This document shows, in pieces, positions 52,001 through 60,806 of a stretch of 64,000 bases of DNA. Location: positions 124,001 through 188,000 of the forward strand of contig NZ_CABVHU010000009.1 of assembly GCF_902497855.1 (NCBI RefSeq), in the 5' to 3' direction. Source of the stretch: Pseudomonas fluorescens. Its GTDB lineage: Bacteria > Pseudomonadota > Gammaproteobacteria > Pseudomonadales > Pseudomonadaceae. The notes under the pieces were generated by a model. The model worked only from the letters and a program-made list of their open reading frames with translations. It did no database searches and was not told the DNA's origin. Both the position numbers and the translations under genes were made by a program. Each line of letters opens with the position of its first letter. Position 1 is the first letter of the stretch.

Positions 52001-53158
52001 TCAGGCCGGTTGGGTGCTGTCTTCGATCCAGCCGTTGACCGGCGGGGCTGGCCAGGGCACGGGGCGCTGCCACTGCGCCGGGTCCGGCCAGCTGCGTACC
52101 TCAACTCCCAACGCCTGGAAAAATGCCAGGGTTGGCGGTGCCAGTGCCTCCCCCACCAGTAACGGCACACGGGTGCGGGAAAAGCCGAGAACGTCGCGCA
52201 ACGGTCGGCGGATCAGCCAGTACCCCAGGTGTCGTTGCAGTGCACCGGGGTGCGCCACCAGCGCCCAGTCCACCAGGCGCCGGCGCCAGCTGCCTGGCGC
52301 CGGCAAGCGGGCCAAAACCTGGGCGTGCAGGCGCTCGTAGGTTTCCCGGGTGCCGGCCACCAGCGTCGGGCCCAGTTCACGACGGTCCTGGTCGCGCGTC
52401 GCCAGGTTCTCCGGAAAATTCAGGCGAAAGCCGGCAATCAACCATGGCGCCAACAAGTAACGCGCTTGACCACCCGCGGCAAACGCTCGCGCAGCCAGGG
52501 CCTCATCCTGCCGCCCCAACTGCTCGCTGTGCACCAGGCGCAGGCCTTCCTGCAGCGACTCGGCGTGGCTGATGCGCTGCTGCTCGATGCGCTGCCCCGC
52601 GCCCAGACGGTAGAAGGCAAAGGCTGTGCGCTCGGCTCGGGCCTGGGGTTCCAGCCTGTGATCGCTACCCTGCTGCTGCAGTTGCGCGAACGCCAGGGTG
52701 TCACCGGCCTGGCTCACCTCAGCCAGGCCGCGACCGTCGGCGTAAATCAGCAGTCTGGGCGCCAGTCCGGCGGCGCGCAGGCGCTGAATCTCCCCGTGGC
52801 CTTCGGCGAACACCCATTCAGTGTGCAGCTCACGCAACAGCGCCACCTGCGCGGGCGCAGCCTCCAGCGGATCCAACAGCGCGGCCACGCCACCCAACCA
52901 CTGTGCCGCCAGGGCCGCCATCAACGCCTCCGGTCGCGGGCGGCTGACAATCACCAGGCTCGCGCCAGGCACAAAACCACGCACTTGCAAGGCTGTTGCC
53001 AGGTGTTCAACCTCAGCGGCCAGTTGGCCCCAGGTGCGCACCTGCCACACCCCCAGGCGCTTATGGCGCAGGGCGATGCCCGTCCCTTGCTGACGTGCCT
53101 GTTGTTGCAGCCACTGCGGCAAGGTGCCGGGTTGCGGGTTATCGGCGAATGTCGGCAT
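52001..53158 (-). CDS. Degenerate AMP-binding (acyl-CoA ligase-like) protein, probably non-catalytic
   Basis: A 385-residue protein resembling the N-terminal half of ANL-superfamily ligases (LPQWLQQQARQQGTGIALRHKRLG, W-TWGQLAAEVEHLATAL, QWLGGVAALLDPLEAAPAQVALL). The phosphate-binding A3 motif, normally YTSGTTGxPKGV-x-SH, is replaced by FYRLGAGQRIEQQRISH. The C-terminal adenylation motifs and the lid domain (about 250 residues) are missing. It cannot plausibly adenylate a substrate. The frame is intact and tightly packed (15-base gap to sfnG, 14 to livG), so it is probably a retained pseudoenzyme. Full-length ligases often accompany Liv-type importers of aromatic acids. Confidence 0.7.
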   Translation of the reverse strand: MPTFADNPQPGTLPQWLQQQARQQGTGIALRHKRLGVWQVRTWGQLAAEVEHLATALQVRGFVPGASLVIVSRPRPEALMAALAAQWLGGVAALLDPLEAAPAQVALLRELHTEWVFAEGHGEIQRLRAAGLAPRLLIYADGRGLAEVSQAGDTLAFAQLQQQGSDHRLEPQARAERTAFAFYRLGAGQRIEQQRISHAESLQEGLRLVHSEQLGRQDEALAARAFAAGGQARYLLAPWLIAGFRLNFPENLATRDQDRRELGPTLVAGTRETYERLHAQVLARLPAPGSWRRRLVDWALVAHPGALQRHLGYWLIRRPLRDVLGFSRTRVPLLVGEALAPPTLAFFQALGVEVRSWPDPAQWQRPVPWPAPPVNGWIEDSTQPA

Positions 53159-53173
53159 GACCGTTCCCGTCCT

Positions 53174-54274
53174 TCAGGCGAGTGTCGCAGTCTTGGCCGC
53201 GACTGCCTCGCGCTCCAGCTCACGCACCAGCGGCAACACTTTGCGGCCGAAGTACTCCACTTCTTCGTGAAAGTGCAGGAAGCCACTGAGCACCAGGTCC
53301 ACGCCCACTGCCTTGAGGGCGACGATGCGTTCGGCAATCTGCCGCGGCGTACCGATCAGGTTGGTCTTGAAGCCATCGTTGTACTGCACCAGGTCTTCGA
53401 AGGTGGACTTGGCCCAGTTGCCTTCGCCTTCAGGGCTTGCGGCGCCGGCGTTCTTCACCTCGCTGCCGAAACCGTTGACGGCATCGGGGTCGGCCTTGGC
53501 GATAATTTCCTGCAATACCGCGCGGGCTTCAGCCTCGGTTTCCCGGGCAATGACAAAGGCGTTCACCCCGACTTTCACCGAGTGGCCATTGATCGCGGCC
53601 TTGGCCCTGATCTCGTCGACCTGGGCCTTGATACCTTCGACGCTGTTGCCGTTGGTGAAATACCAATCGGACACTCGCGAAGCCATATCCCGCGCCGCGC
53701 GCGAGCTGCCACCCTGGAAGATTTCCGGGTGCGGTTGCTGCAGGGGCTTGGGCTTGAGGGTGTAGTCATGGAAGCGGTAGAAATCGCCATGAAAACTGAA
53801 ATTGTCCTGGGTCCAGATGCCCTTGAGCGCCTGGATGAATTCTTCCGAGCGACGATAGCGCTCATCGTGGTCCAGCCACGGCTCGCCAATGGCCCGGAAT
53901 TCGCCCTTGAACCAGCCCGACACGATATTCACCGCGACCCGACCGTTGGTGAACTGGTCGATGGTGGCCAGCTGTTTGGCCGCCAGCACCGGGCTCCAGG
54001 GCCCCGGCAGGATGGCGGCGATCACCTTGAGCTTCTCGGTGGCGGCCAACAGTGCGTGGCTGATAGTCACCGATTCGTGCTGGTTTTCGGCGCCATAACC
54101 GGCGGTGAAGCGGATCTGTGACAAGGCGTATTCGAAGCCGGCCTTTTCGGCGATTTGCGCCAGCTTGCGGTTGTAATCGATGTCCCAGCTGGTGCGCTGT
54201 TCGATCTTGCTGATCACAAGGCCGCCGCTGACGTTGGGCACCCAGTAGGCAAACTTGATGTTGTCCTGGCTCAT
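53174..54274 (-). CDS. sfnG: Dimethylsulfone monooxygenase SfnG
   Basis: A 366-residue FMNH2-dependent bacterial-luciferase-family monooxygenase matching SfnG in length and N-terminus (MSQDNIKFAYWVPNVSGGLVIS). Other blocks are GFEYALSQIRFTAGYGAENQHES, AAILPGPWSPVLAAKQLATIDQFTNGRVAVNIVSGWFKGEF and EIFQGGSSRAARDMASR. It converts dimethylsulfone to methanesulfinate and formaldehyde during sulfate starvation. The flavin reductase encoded 47 bases upstream supplies FMNH2. Confidence 0.93.
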   Translation of the reverse strand: MSQDNIKFAYWVPNVSGGLVISKIEQRTSWDIDYNRKLAQIAEKAGFEYALSQIRFTAGYGAENQHESVTISHALLAATEKLKVIAAILPGPWSPVLAAKQLATIDQFTNGRVAVNIVSGWFKGEFRAIGEPWLDHDERYRRSEEFIQALKGIWTQDNFSFHGDFYRFHDYTLKPKPLQQPHPEIFQGGSSRAARDMASRVSDWYFTNGNSVEGIKAQVDEIRAKAAINGHSVKVGVNAFVIARETEAEARAVLQEIIAKADPDAVNGFGSEVKNAGAASPEGEGNWAKSTFEDLVQYNDGFKTNLIGTPRQIAERIVALKAVGVDLVLSGFLHFHEEVEYFGRKVLPLVRELEREAVAAKTATLA

Positions 54275-54321
54275 TTGCGTGTACTCCGTTGATTCATTGA
54301 AGTGAGGGTCGACCGGGCACG

Positions 54322-54885
54322 TCAGGCGGCGCTGGCCTCCGGCTGGACAGTCGGATTGAGGCTCAGGACCGCCGACTCGACAGCGCGCTCGATGCGTTCG
54401 AGCAACTGCGGGCTGGTGATCCGGTAATCGGTGAAATCGGCTTCGGCGGCATACACACCGATGGGCAGGCTCAGGGCCTGGAAAAAACCGAACAGCGGGC
54501 GCAACTGGTGATCGATGATCAGGGCATGACGATCCGAGCCACCGGTGGCGGCCAGCAGCACCGGCACGTTGTTCAACGCCTGGTGATGGACGAAGTCGAA
54601 CAGGTGCTTGAACAGGCCGGTGTAGGAGGCGCGGTACACCGGGCTGGCTGCGATCAGCAGGTCGGCCGTTTCAATGGCCTGCAGATCGGCCTCGACCGCA
54701 GCGGGCAAATCTTCACGACGCAGCACCCCGGCGAACTGCGGGCCAACCTCGGACAACTCGATCAGGTGCAGCTCGATCGGCAGCTGTTGCGCCAGGCCGG
54801 CGACCAGCGCCTTGAGCAGCACCAGGGTGCGCGTAGGCCGCTGCACGCTCCCGGATACCGCGACGACTTTCAGTGTGTTGCTCAT
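54322..54885 (-). CDS. NAD(P)H-dependent FMN reductase (MsuE/SfnF type)
   Basis: A 187-residue flavodoxin-like FMN reductase: VVAVSGSVQRPTRTLVLLKAL (phosphate loop), LIAASPVYRASYTGLFKHLFDFVH, and VLLAATGGSDRHALIIDHQLRPLFGFF are MsuE/SsuE/SfnF signatures. It supplies reduced flavin to SfnG. It is the first gene of the long leftward operon, with a good sigma54 promoter 53 bases upstream. MsuE and SfnF cannot be separated by sequence alone; context favours SfnF. Confidence 0.9.
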   Translation of the reverse strand: MSNTLKVVAVSGSVQRPTRTLVLLKALVAGLAQQLPIELHLIELSEVGPQFAGVLRREDLPAAVEADLQAIETADLLIAASPVYRASYTGLFKHLFDFVHHQALNNVPVLLAATGGSDRHALIIDHQLRPLFGFFQALSLPIGVYAAEADFTDYRITSPQLLERIERAVESAVLSLNPTVQPEASAA

Positions 54886-54937
54886 TGCCCGTCCTCATGC
54901 TGGCAGAGGCCACCGCGGCACCTGCACAAAAGACTGG

Positions 54938-54953
54938 AGCAGCAACCGTGCCA
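54938..54953 (-). promoter_or_regulatory. Sigma54 promoter of the FMN reductase-sfnG-ABC operon
   Basis: On the minus strand TGGCACGGTTGCTGCT matches the -24/-12 consensus TGGCACG-N4-TTGCW with one mismatch (C for T) and exact spacing. Confidence 0.75.
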
Positions 54954-55034
54954 CTTCAATAAATCGATATTAATCAAAGAGTTATTAACTTTTTTCGAAC
55001 TTGCGCAGTGTCGCCTGCCGGACAGGCTGTTGAT

Positions 55035-55058
55035 CAACTGTTGCGCGCACAACAGTTG
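55035..55058. promoter_or_regulatory. Candidate SfnR/EBP enhancer site 2
   Basis: CAACTGTTG-CGCGCA-CAACAGTTG, a perfect 9-bp inverted repeat with a 6-base centre, holds the TGTTG-N6-CAACA core found at site 1. It lies about 80 bases from the leftward and 137 bases from the rightward sigma54 promoter, so one enhancer could serve both. Confidence 0.7.
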
Positions 55059-55194
55059 CCTCCAGGTCCACCCAACGCGGCGCGCCTCGGCCACTGTTGC
55101 CAGGCGGTCAACGCTTCAACAAGTTGCCCGGCAGGCGACAGCCGCGAGCACTTTCAACACCCCGCGCGCCCGGAAAAACGGGCGTTGCAGCGCC

Positions 55195-55210
55195 AGGCAC
55201 GACCTGTGCA
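55195..55210 (+). promoter_or_regulatory. Sigma54 promoter of sfnC
   Basis: AGGCACGACCTGTGCA matches TGGCACG-N4-TTGCA at 14 of the defined and spacer positions, with invariant GG and GC correctly spaced, 65 bases upstream of the sfnC start. Confidence 0.65.
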
Positions 55211-55275
55211 CTGACAGCAGAACGCAACAGATCCACTGCTCTGTTGCTTCTCTTGCCTTCATAAGGAGCTGCACC

Positions 55276-56514
55276 ATGACCGTCCAGCAACAGCACCTGC
55301 CACACCCGCTCTCCAGCGGTACCGACTACCAGGCCCTGGCCGCGCGCTTCCGGCCGATCTTTGCACGCATTGCCGCCGGCGCACTGGAGCGCGAGCAAAG
55401 TCGCAGCCTGCCCTTCGAGCAAGTGAAGTGGCTGAAGGAAGCCGGGTTTGGTGCGGTGCGCGTGCCGGTGCAATACGGTGGCGCCGGCGCGTCCCTGCCA
55501 CAGTTGTTCGAGTTGCTGATCGAATTGGCCGCCGCCGACTCCAACCTGCCGCAGGCGTTGCGCGGGCACTTTGCCTTTGTCGAAGACCGCCTCAATGCGC
55601 AGGCCGACGCACCGCAGGACACCTGGTTCAAGCGATTCGTCGAGGGTGACCTGGTGGGCAATGCCTGGACCGAAGTCGGCAGCGTGAAGATCGGCCAGGT
55701 CGGTACCCGTGTCTCGCGCCTGGGTGAGCACTGGGTGGTCAACGGCACCAAGTACTACAGCACCGGCAGCATCTTCGCCGACTGGATCGACCTCTATGCC
55801 CAGCGCGACGACACCGGCGCCGACGTGATTGCCGCCGTTCGCGTGCAGCAATCGGGCATCACCCAGAGCGACGACTGGGATGGCTTTGGCCAGCGCACCA
55901 CCGGCAGCGGCACCTCGGTGTTCGAGAACGCGGTGGTGGAAGCCGAGAACCTGCTGGACTTCGCCACCCGCTTCAAGTACCAGACGGCGTTCTATCAACT
56001 GGTGCTGTTGGCGGTCCAGACCGGTGCCGGCCGTGCCGCGGTCAACGACATCAGCGAAGAAGTGCGCACACGCACCCGCATCTTCAGCACCGGCAATGCC
56101 AGCCACGTCAGCCAGGACGTCCAGGTGCAGCAAGTGGTGGGCAAGGCGTCGGCCCAGGTCTACGCCGCACACGCCACCACCCTGCGCGCGGCGACCGCCT
56201 TGCAGGTGGCGTACGAAAGCCGCTTTATCCATGACGAAGTCGCCGAACGCGAGGCCAACATCTCCGCCGAACTGGAATCGGCCCAGGCCCAGGTGGTGAT
56301 CGCCGACCTGGTGCTGCGCGCCACCAGTGACCTGTTCAACGCCCTCAGCGCCTCGGCCACCAGCACCGGCAAGGCCCTCGATCGGCACTGGCGCAACGCG
56401 CGCACCGCGGCTTCACACAACCCGCTGATCTACAAGGAGCGCATCATCGGCGACTGGGAAATCAACGGCACCGAACCGCCCTATGTCTGGCAGATCGGCC
56501 GGTCGTCCGACTGA
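55276..56514 (+). CDS. sfnC: SfnC-like acyl-CoA dehydrogenase-family flavin monooxygenase
   Basis: A 412-residue member of the acyl-CoA dehydrogenase/DszC superfamily: WLKEAGFGAVRVPVQYGGAGAS, VGNAWTEVGSVKIGQ, VNGTKYYSTGSIFADWIDL, DDWDGFGQRTTGSGTSVFENA and the C-terminal KALDRHWRNARTAASHNPLIYKERIIGDW. The last block is shared with DszC-type sulfur oxygenases. AAGGAGCTGCACC precedes the ATG. It has its own sigma54 promoter, divergent from the sfnG operon. It probably oxygenates an organosulfur compound with flavin from the co-regulated reductase. Sequence similarity to the 44.3 kb gene is limited to the family core, so it is not a recent duplicate. Confidence 0.83.
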   Translation: MTVQQQHLPHPLSSGTDYQALAARFRPIFARIAAGALEREQSRSLPFEQVKWLKEAGFGAVRVPVQYGGAGASLPQLFELLIELAAADSNLPQALRGHFAFVEDRLNAQADAPQDTWFKRFVEGDLVGNAWTEVGSVKIGQVGTRVSRLGEHWVVNGTKYYSTGSIFADWIDLYAQRDDTGADVIAAVRVQQSGITQSDDWDGFGQRTTGSGTSVFENAVVEAENLLDFATRFKYQTAFYQLVLLAVQTGAGRAAVNDISEEVRTRTRIFSTGNASHVSQDVQVQQVVGKASAQVYAAHATTLRAATALQVAYESRFIHDEVAEREANISAELESAQAQVVIADLVLRATSDLFNALSASATSTGKALDRHWRNARTAASHNPLIYKERIIGDWEINGTEPPYVWQIGRSSD

Positions 56515-56575
56515 TCGCAAAACCAGCATTGCCCAACAACGGCAATGAACAGCTCGCCTTCGCCGACCGAGCGAC

Positions 56576-57295
56576 TCAGCCAGCCACCCGCTGGCCCGCC
56601 AACGGGTAAAGCGCCTCATCGAACTGCGACAGGCGCGGAAACTCGATGGGTTGGTCGTCGGCGATGTGTTCCAGGCGTTGCTGGTAGCTATGCAGGAAGT
56701 CCTTGCGCGCGTCATCGCTGATGTACGGTACATGCCAGGCCACGAACGGCTCCAGCACCTCGAATCCGACATACGCCAGGGTGCCGCGCAGGATCGGCCG
56801 CAGCATGTCTTCCAGCGGGCCATGAATCGCGCCCTCGCCAAACATGTGCTCGCGGCCGCCCAGGGTCACGGTCACCAGCGCCTTCTTGCCGCTGAGCCCG
56901 CCCTGGTCGTAGAAGCGTTTGCCGCCATAGCAGACGCCCGATACCAGTACCCGGTCGATCCAGCCCTTGAGTATCGCCGGCGTCGAGAACCAGAAAATCG
57001 GAAAGTTGAGGATCAGCAGGTCGGCCCACAGCAGCTTGTCCAGTTCTTGCCGGATATCCGCCGCCAGCGACTGGCTTTTAACGCCCAGACGCTGCTCCAG
57101 GGCATAGACCAGATAGTCCGGATTCTCCCGTGGGGAGAAATCCCCGGCGCTGGCCACCGGGTTCCAGTTCATCGCATACAGGTCACTGACCTGCACTTCA
57201 TGCCCTTGGGCCTTCAAGGTGTCTACCGCTTGATCGCGCAGGGCGGCGGTGAAAGAGTTGGGTTCGGGATGGGCGTGGACAATCAGTACGTTCAT
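56576..57295 (-). CDS. NAD(P)H dehydrogenase (quinone) family flavoprotein
   Basis: A 239-residue flavodoxin-fold protein of the NQO1/MdaB-Kef ancillary family: MNVLIVHAHPEPNSF start, FSPRENPDYLVYALEQRLG, ADLLILNFPIFWFSTPAILKGWIDRVL and GGLSGKKALVTVTLGG. It reduces quinones or serves as a flavin reductase. It lies 9 bases downstream of the dual ABC ATPase, so it is the last gene of that operon. AAGGAATTGCC precedes the ATG. Confidence 0.88.
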   Translation of the reverse strand: MNVLIVHAHPEPNSFTAALRDQAVDTLKAQGHEVQVSDLYAMNWNPVASAGDFSPRENPDYLVYALEQRLGVKSQSLAADIRQELDKLLWADLLILNFPIFWFSTPAILKGWIDRVLVSGVCYGGKRFYDQGGLSGKKALVTVTLGGREHMFGEGAIHGPLEDMLRPILRGTLAYVGFEVLEPFVAWHVPYISDDARKDFLHSYQQRLEHIADDQPIEFPRLSQFDEALYPLAGQRVAG

Positions 57296-57304
57296 GGCAA
57301 TTCC

Positions 57305-58966
57305 TTAGACGATTTCAAGCGTGGAAGGCGCTGGTTGGCCAGCGCGCTGGGCGAGCAGGTGATCCAGCCAGTCCGGGTCCATTTCCGGTTCGGATGAAAA
57401 CAGCAGGCCGGTGTAGTCCTGATGCGGCGGGGTGAAGATCGCGCTGCGGGAGCCGTGGTCGACCACCCTCCCGCGCTGCATCACCACCACTTCATCGGCA
57501 ATCGCGCGCACGGTGGCGACATCGTGGGTAATGAACAGATAAGCGACGCCGAGCTGCTGCTGGATACGATTGAGCAGCTTCAGGACCCCCTCGGCCACCA
57601 GTTGATCGAGTGCCGAGGTCACTTCGTCGCAAATGATCAACTGCGGATCGGCCGCCAGCGCCCGGGCAATGCAGATGCGTTGCTTCTGCCCACCGGACAA
57701 CTCGCGGGGCTGACGCTCCATGAACGTCGCCGGATCCAGCTCGATCATTTCCAGCAACTCGGCGACCCGCGTGCGCAGGGCCTTGCCCTTCAGACCGAGG
57801 TAGAACGCCAGCGGGCGACCGATGATGTCGACGATCCGCTGCCGGGGATTCAAGGCGGTGTCCGGGATCTGGTAGATCATCTGCACCCGTCGCAACTGCT
57901 CCTTGCTGCGCTGACGGAAGTCCGCCGGCAGCGGTTCGCCGCCATACAGCACCTGGCCGGAAGTCGGTGGCAGCAGGCCGGTAATCAACCGCGCCGTCGA
58001 ACTCTTGCCACTGCCGGACTCACCGATCACTGCCAGCGTCTGGCCGCGATACAGGCTCAGCGAAACATCGTGCAGCACCGGGTGGTTACCGTAGCTGGCG
58101 CAGGCCTGGCGCAGCTCCAGCAACGGCACTTCCTGTTGCGGGCACGGCTTGGGTTCGGTGCGAAAGCTGCGCACCGCCCACAACGACTTGGTGTAGTCCT
58201 CCTGCGGGTCGCGGAGCATTTTGCGGGTCTCGGCTTCCTCCACCAGCTTGCCGTGGCGCAGCACCATGATGCGGTCGGCCATTTGCGCGACGACTGCCAG
58301 GTCATGGCTGATATAGATCGCCGCACTGCCAAATTGCGCCACCGCGTCGCGAATCGCCGCCAGCACTTCGATCTGGGTGGTGACGTCGAGGGCCGTGGTC
58401 GGTTCGTCGAAGATGATCAGGTCCGGATGGCAGGCCATGGCCATGGCGGTCATCACCCGTTGCAGTTGCCCGCCCGACACCTGGTGCGGATAACGCTGGC
58501 CGATCTGTTCGGGATTGGGCAGGCGCAACACCCGGTACAGCTCCACCGCTTCGGCTTCGGCCTGGGCGCGGCTGATGCCACCATTGTTGACCGCCGTTTC
58601 CACGTGTTGATCGATCAGCCGGTGCGCCGGGTTGAACGATGCCGCGGCGCTTTGCGCCACGTAGGCGATGCGCAGGCCACGCAGTTTGCGCAGGGTGTCG
58701 GGCTTGGCCTGCAACAGTTCCATACCGTCGAAGCGCACCGAGCCGCCCGTGATCTTGCAGCCGTCACGGGCATAGCCCATGGCTGCCAGGCCCAGGGTCG
58801 ACTTGCCGGCACCCGACTCGCCGATCAGGCCCAGCACCTCGCCGCGTTGCAGGGTCAGGTCGATGCCTTTGATCAGCGGGTGCCAGGCGTCTTCGTAATG
58901 ACCTTCGATATGCAGGCCGCGGATTTCCAGCAGCGGCTGGTCGTTGTTGCAAGAGGGTTGGTGCAT
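57305..58966 (-). CDS. Dual-domain oligopeptide/nickel-type ABC ATPase
   Basis: A 553-residue fusion of DppD-like and DppF-like ATPases. Domain 1 has Walker A GESGAGKST, signature VSGGQLQRV and Walker B LIIFDEPTTALD. Domain 2 has GESGSGKSS, LSGGQKQRI and LIICDEVTSALD, where the second Walker B ends DE-V instead of DE-P. Between and after them lie the usual YTKSLWAVRSF and YTGLLFSS segments. The start at 58966 follows AAGGAGTGCTGAAC; the frame extends upstream over the permease but without coding character. It energises the permeases encoded upstream. Confidence 0.9.
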   Translation of the reverse strand: MHQPSCNNDQPLLEIRGLHIEGHYEDAWHPLIKGIDLTLQRGEVLGLIGESGAGKSTLGLAAMGYARDGCKITGGSVRFDGMELLQAKPDTLRKLRGLRIAYVAQSAAASFNPAHRLIDQHVETAVNNGGISRAQAEAEAVELYRVLRLPNPEQIGQRYPHQVSGGQLQRVMTAMAMACHPDLIIFDEPTTALDVTTQIEVLAAIRDAVAQFGSAAIYISHDLAVVAQMADRIMVLRHGKLVEEAETRKMLRDPQEDYTKSLWAVRSFRTEPKPCPQQEVPLLELRQACASYGNHPVLHDVSLSLYRGQTLAVIGESGSGKSSTARLITGLLPPTSGQVLYGGEPLPADFRQRSKEQLRRVQMIYQIPDTALNPRQRIVDIIGRPLAFYLGLKGKALRTRVAELLEMIELDPATFMERQPRELSGGQKQRICIARALAADPQLIICDEVTSALDQLVAEGVLKLLNRIQQQLGVAYLFITHDVATVRAIADEVVVMQRGRVVDHGSRSAIFTPPHQDYTGLLFSSEPEMDPDWLDHLLAQRAGQPAPSTLEIV

Positions 58967-58968
58967 GT

Positions 58969-59796
58969 TCAGCACTCCTTGAGGCCGCTGGATTTGTGCA
59001 GCATCCAGTCGACGACGAAGTTGACGCTTACCGTGATCAACGCCACCGCCAGAGCCGGCAGCAGCGGGCTGATGTCGCCGAAGGTGATCAGCACTGCATT
59101 GTCCCGGACCATGCTGCCCCAGTCGGCAGTCGGTGGCTGAATGCCCAGGCCGAGGAATGACAGCGCACTGATAAACAGAAAGACGAAACAGAAACGCAGG
59201 CCGAATTCGGCAATCAGCGGCGCGGCGGCATTGGGCAACACCTCGCGGGTCACCAGCCACCACAAGCCCTCGCCCCGCAGCCGCGCCGCCTCGACGAAGT
59301 CCTGGACCACCACGTTCATTGCCACCGCCCGTGACAGACGAAACACCCGGGTGGCATCCAGCAGCGCGATCACCAACACCAGGGAGGTGGCCGTGGTGCC
59401 GACCACACTGAGAATCAGCAAGGCAAAGATCAGTTGCGGAATGGCCATCAGGATGTCGACGATTCGCGACAAGCCTTGATCGACCCGACCGCCCTTGATC
59501 GCCGCGATCAAACCGCCCAAGCCACCGAGCAGGAATGCCAGCACGGTGGTGAGAAAGGCGATGCCCAGGGTGTTGCGGGCGCCATACACCAGCCGGCTGA
59601 ACATGTCGCGACCGAGGTTATCGGTGCCCAGCAGGAACTGCCCGCTCCAGGGCGCAAAGCCCTCGCCGACCACTTCGGTTTCGCCATAGGGCGCCAGTGC
59701 CGGAGCGAACAGCGCCACCAGGATGTACACAACGATGACCAGAATCCCGAACTTCGCACTCAGCGGTGCCCGGGCCAGTTCTTTAAGCAGGCTCAT
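58969..59796 (-). CDS. Oligopeptide-type ABC permease (DppC-like)
   Basis: A 275-residue permease with six helices: LLGTDNLGRDMFSRLVYGARNTLGIAFL and the EAA loop DFVEAARLRGEGLWWLVTREVLPN are DppC/NikC signatures. It starts 3 bases after the DppB-like stop and ends 2 bases before the ATPase start. Confidence 0.92.
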   Translation of the reverse strand: MSLLKELARAPLSAKFGILVIVVYILVALFAPALAPYGETEVVGEGFAPWSGQFLLGTDNLGRDMFSRLVYGARNTLGIAFLTTVLAFLLGGLGGLIAAIKGGRVDQGLSRIVDILMAIPQLIFALLILSVVGTTATSLVLVIALLDATRVFRLSRAVAMNVVVQDFVEAARLRGEGLWWLVTREVLPNAAAPLIAEFGLRFCFVFLFISALSFLGLGIQPPTADWGSMVRDNAVLITFGDISPLLPALAVALITVSVNFVVDWMLHKSSGLKEC

Positions 59797-59799
59797 GTT

Positions 59800-60759
59800 C
59801 TACCCCTTCGGATGCATCAGGCGTGGATTGCTGGCGATGGACAGCACATCGGCCGTGGTATTGAGCAGGATGTAGGTCGCGGCAAAAATCAGGCTGCAGG
59901 CCTGCACCACCGGAATGTCGCGCTTGGCCACCGAGTCCACCAGCAACTGGCCAAGCCCCGGGTAGACGAACACCACCTCGACCACCACCACGCCCACCAC
60001 CAGGTACGCGAGGTTCAAGGCCACCACGTTGACGATCGGCGCCAGGGCGTTGGGCAAGGCATGCCGGAAGATAATCCGCGACTGACTGATGCCCTTGAGC
60101 CGGGCCATTTCGATATAGGGGCTGGCCAGCAGGTTGATCAGGGACGCACGCGTCATGCGCATCATCTGCGCGATCACCACCAGGCTCAGGGTCGCCACCG
60201 GCAGCACCGAGCGTTCCAGCACCGTGCCAAAGGACGCATCCGGCGCCAGGTTGGAGATGCTCGGGAACCAGCCGAGCTTCACCGAAAACAGCAGAATCAA
60301 CAGGTAGGCGACGAAGAATTCCGGGAACGACACCGCACTCAGTGCCGAGGTGTTGAGCAGGCGGTCGAACCAGCTATTGCGATACAAGGCCGCGAGCATC
60401 CCCAGCACCAGCGCCAACGGCACCGACACCAATGCCGCCAAGGCCGCCAGACTGAGCGTATTGCCCAACCGCGTGCCGATCAGCTCGGCGATCGGCCGCT
60501 GGTTCGCCAGCGAGACGCCGAGGTCACCTTGCAGCAGCTGCCAGATCCACTGCGCGAAGCGGGTCAACGGCGGCAAATCCAGCCCCAGCTGGGCACGGAA
60601 GGCCGCCACGGTTTCGGCCGTCGCCGACTGCCCGAGCATGGCCTGGGCGATATCGCCCGGCAGCATGCCGACCGCCAGAAAAATAATCACCGACACCGCA
60701 AACAGCGACAACAGGCCCAGGGCCAGGCGCTGCAACAGCAACTTGAAAATACTATTCAT
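59800..60759 (-). CDS. Oligopeptide-type ABC permease (DppB-like)
   Basis: A 319-residue permease with six helices: LLQRLALGLLSLFAVSVIIFLAVGMLPGD, the EAA loop YIEMARLKGISQSRIIFRHALPNALAPIV and VEVVFVYPGLGQLLVDSV. The start at 60759 follows CAAGGAACTGCACG. The 61 upstream in-frame codons cover a REP hairpin and are not coding. A 167-base gap separates it from the binding-protein gene. Confidence 0.92.
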   Translation of the reverse strand: MNSIFKLLLQRLALGLLSLFAVSVIIFLAVGMLPGDIAQAMLGQSATAETVAAFRAQLGLDLPPLTRFAQWIWQLLQGDLGVSLANQRPIAELIGTRLGNTLSLAALAALVSVPLALVLGMLAALYRNSWFDRLLNTSALSAVSFPEFFVAYLLILLFSVKLGWFPSISNLAPDASFGTVLERSVLPVATLSLVVIAQMMRMTRASLINLLASPYIEMARLKGISQSRIIFRHALPNALAPIVNVVALNLAYLVVGVVVVEVVFVYPGLGQLLVDSVAKRDIPVVQACSLIFAATYILLNTTADVLSIASNPRLMHPKG

Positions 60760-60806
60760 CGTGCAGTTCCTTGAATTGGGCACTTTAGTGAAGACCACCA
60801 CAACTA

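Noticed and set aside
54508..55275. 256-codon upstream extension of the sfnC frame
   Set aside because: It covers the FMN reductase gene, the enhancer dyad and the sigma54 promoter; the ATG at 55276 has a proper ribosome site and gives family length.
57422..59140. 572-codon plus-strand frame opposite the dual ABC ATPase
   Set aside because: Both ATPase domains on the minus strand have full Walker and signature motifs; the plus frame is antisense noise.
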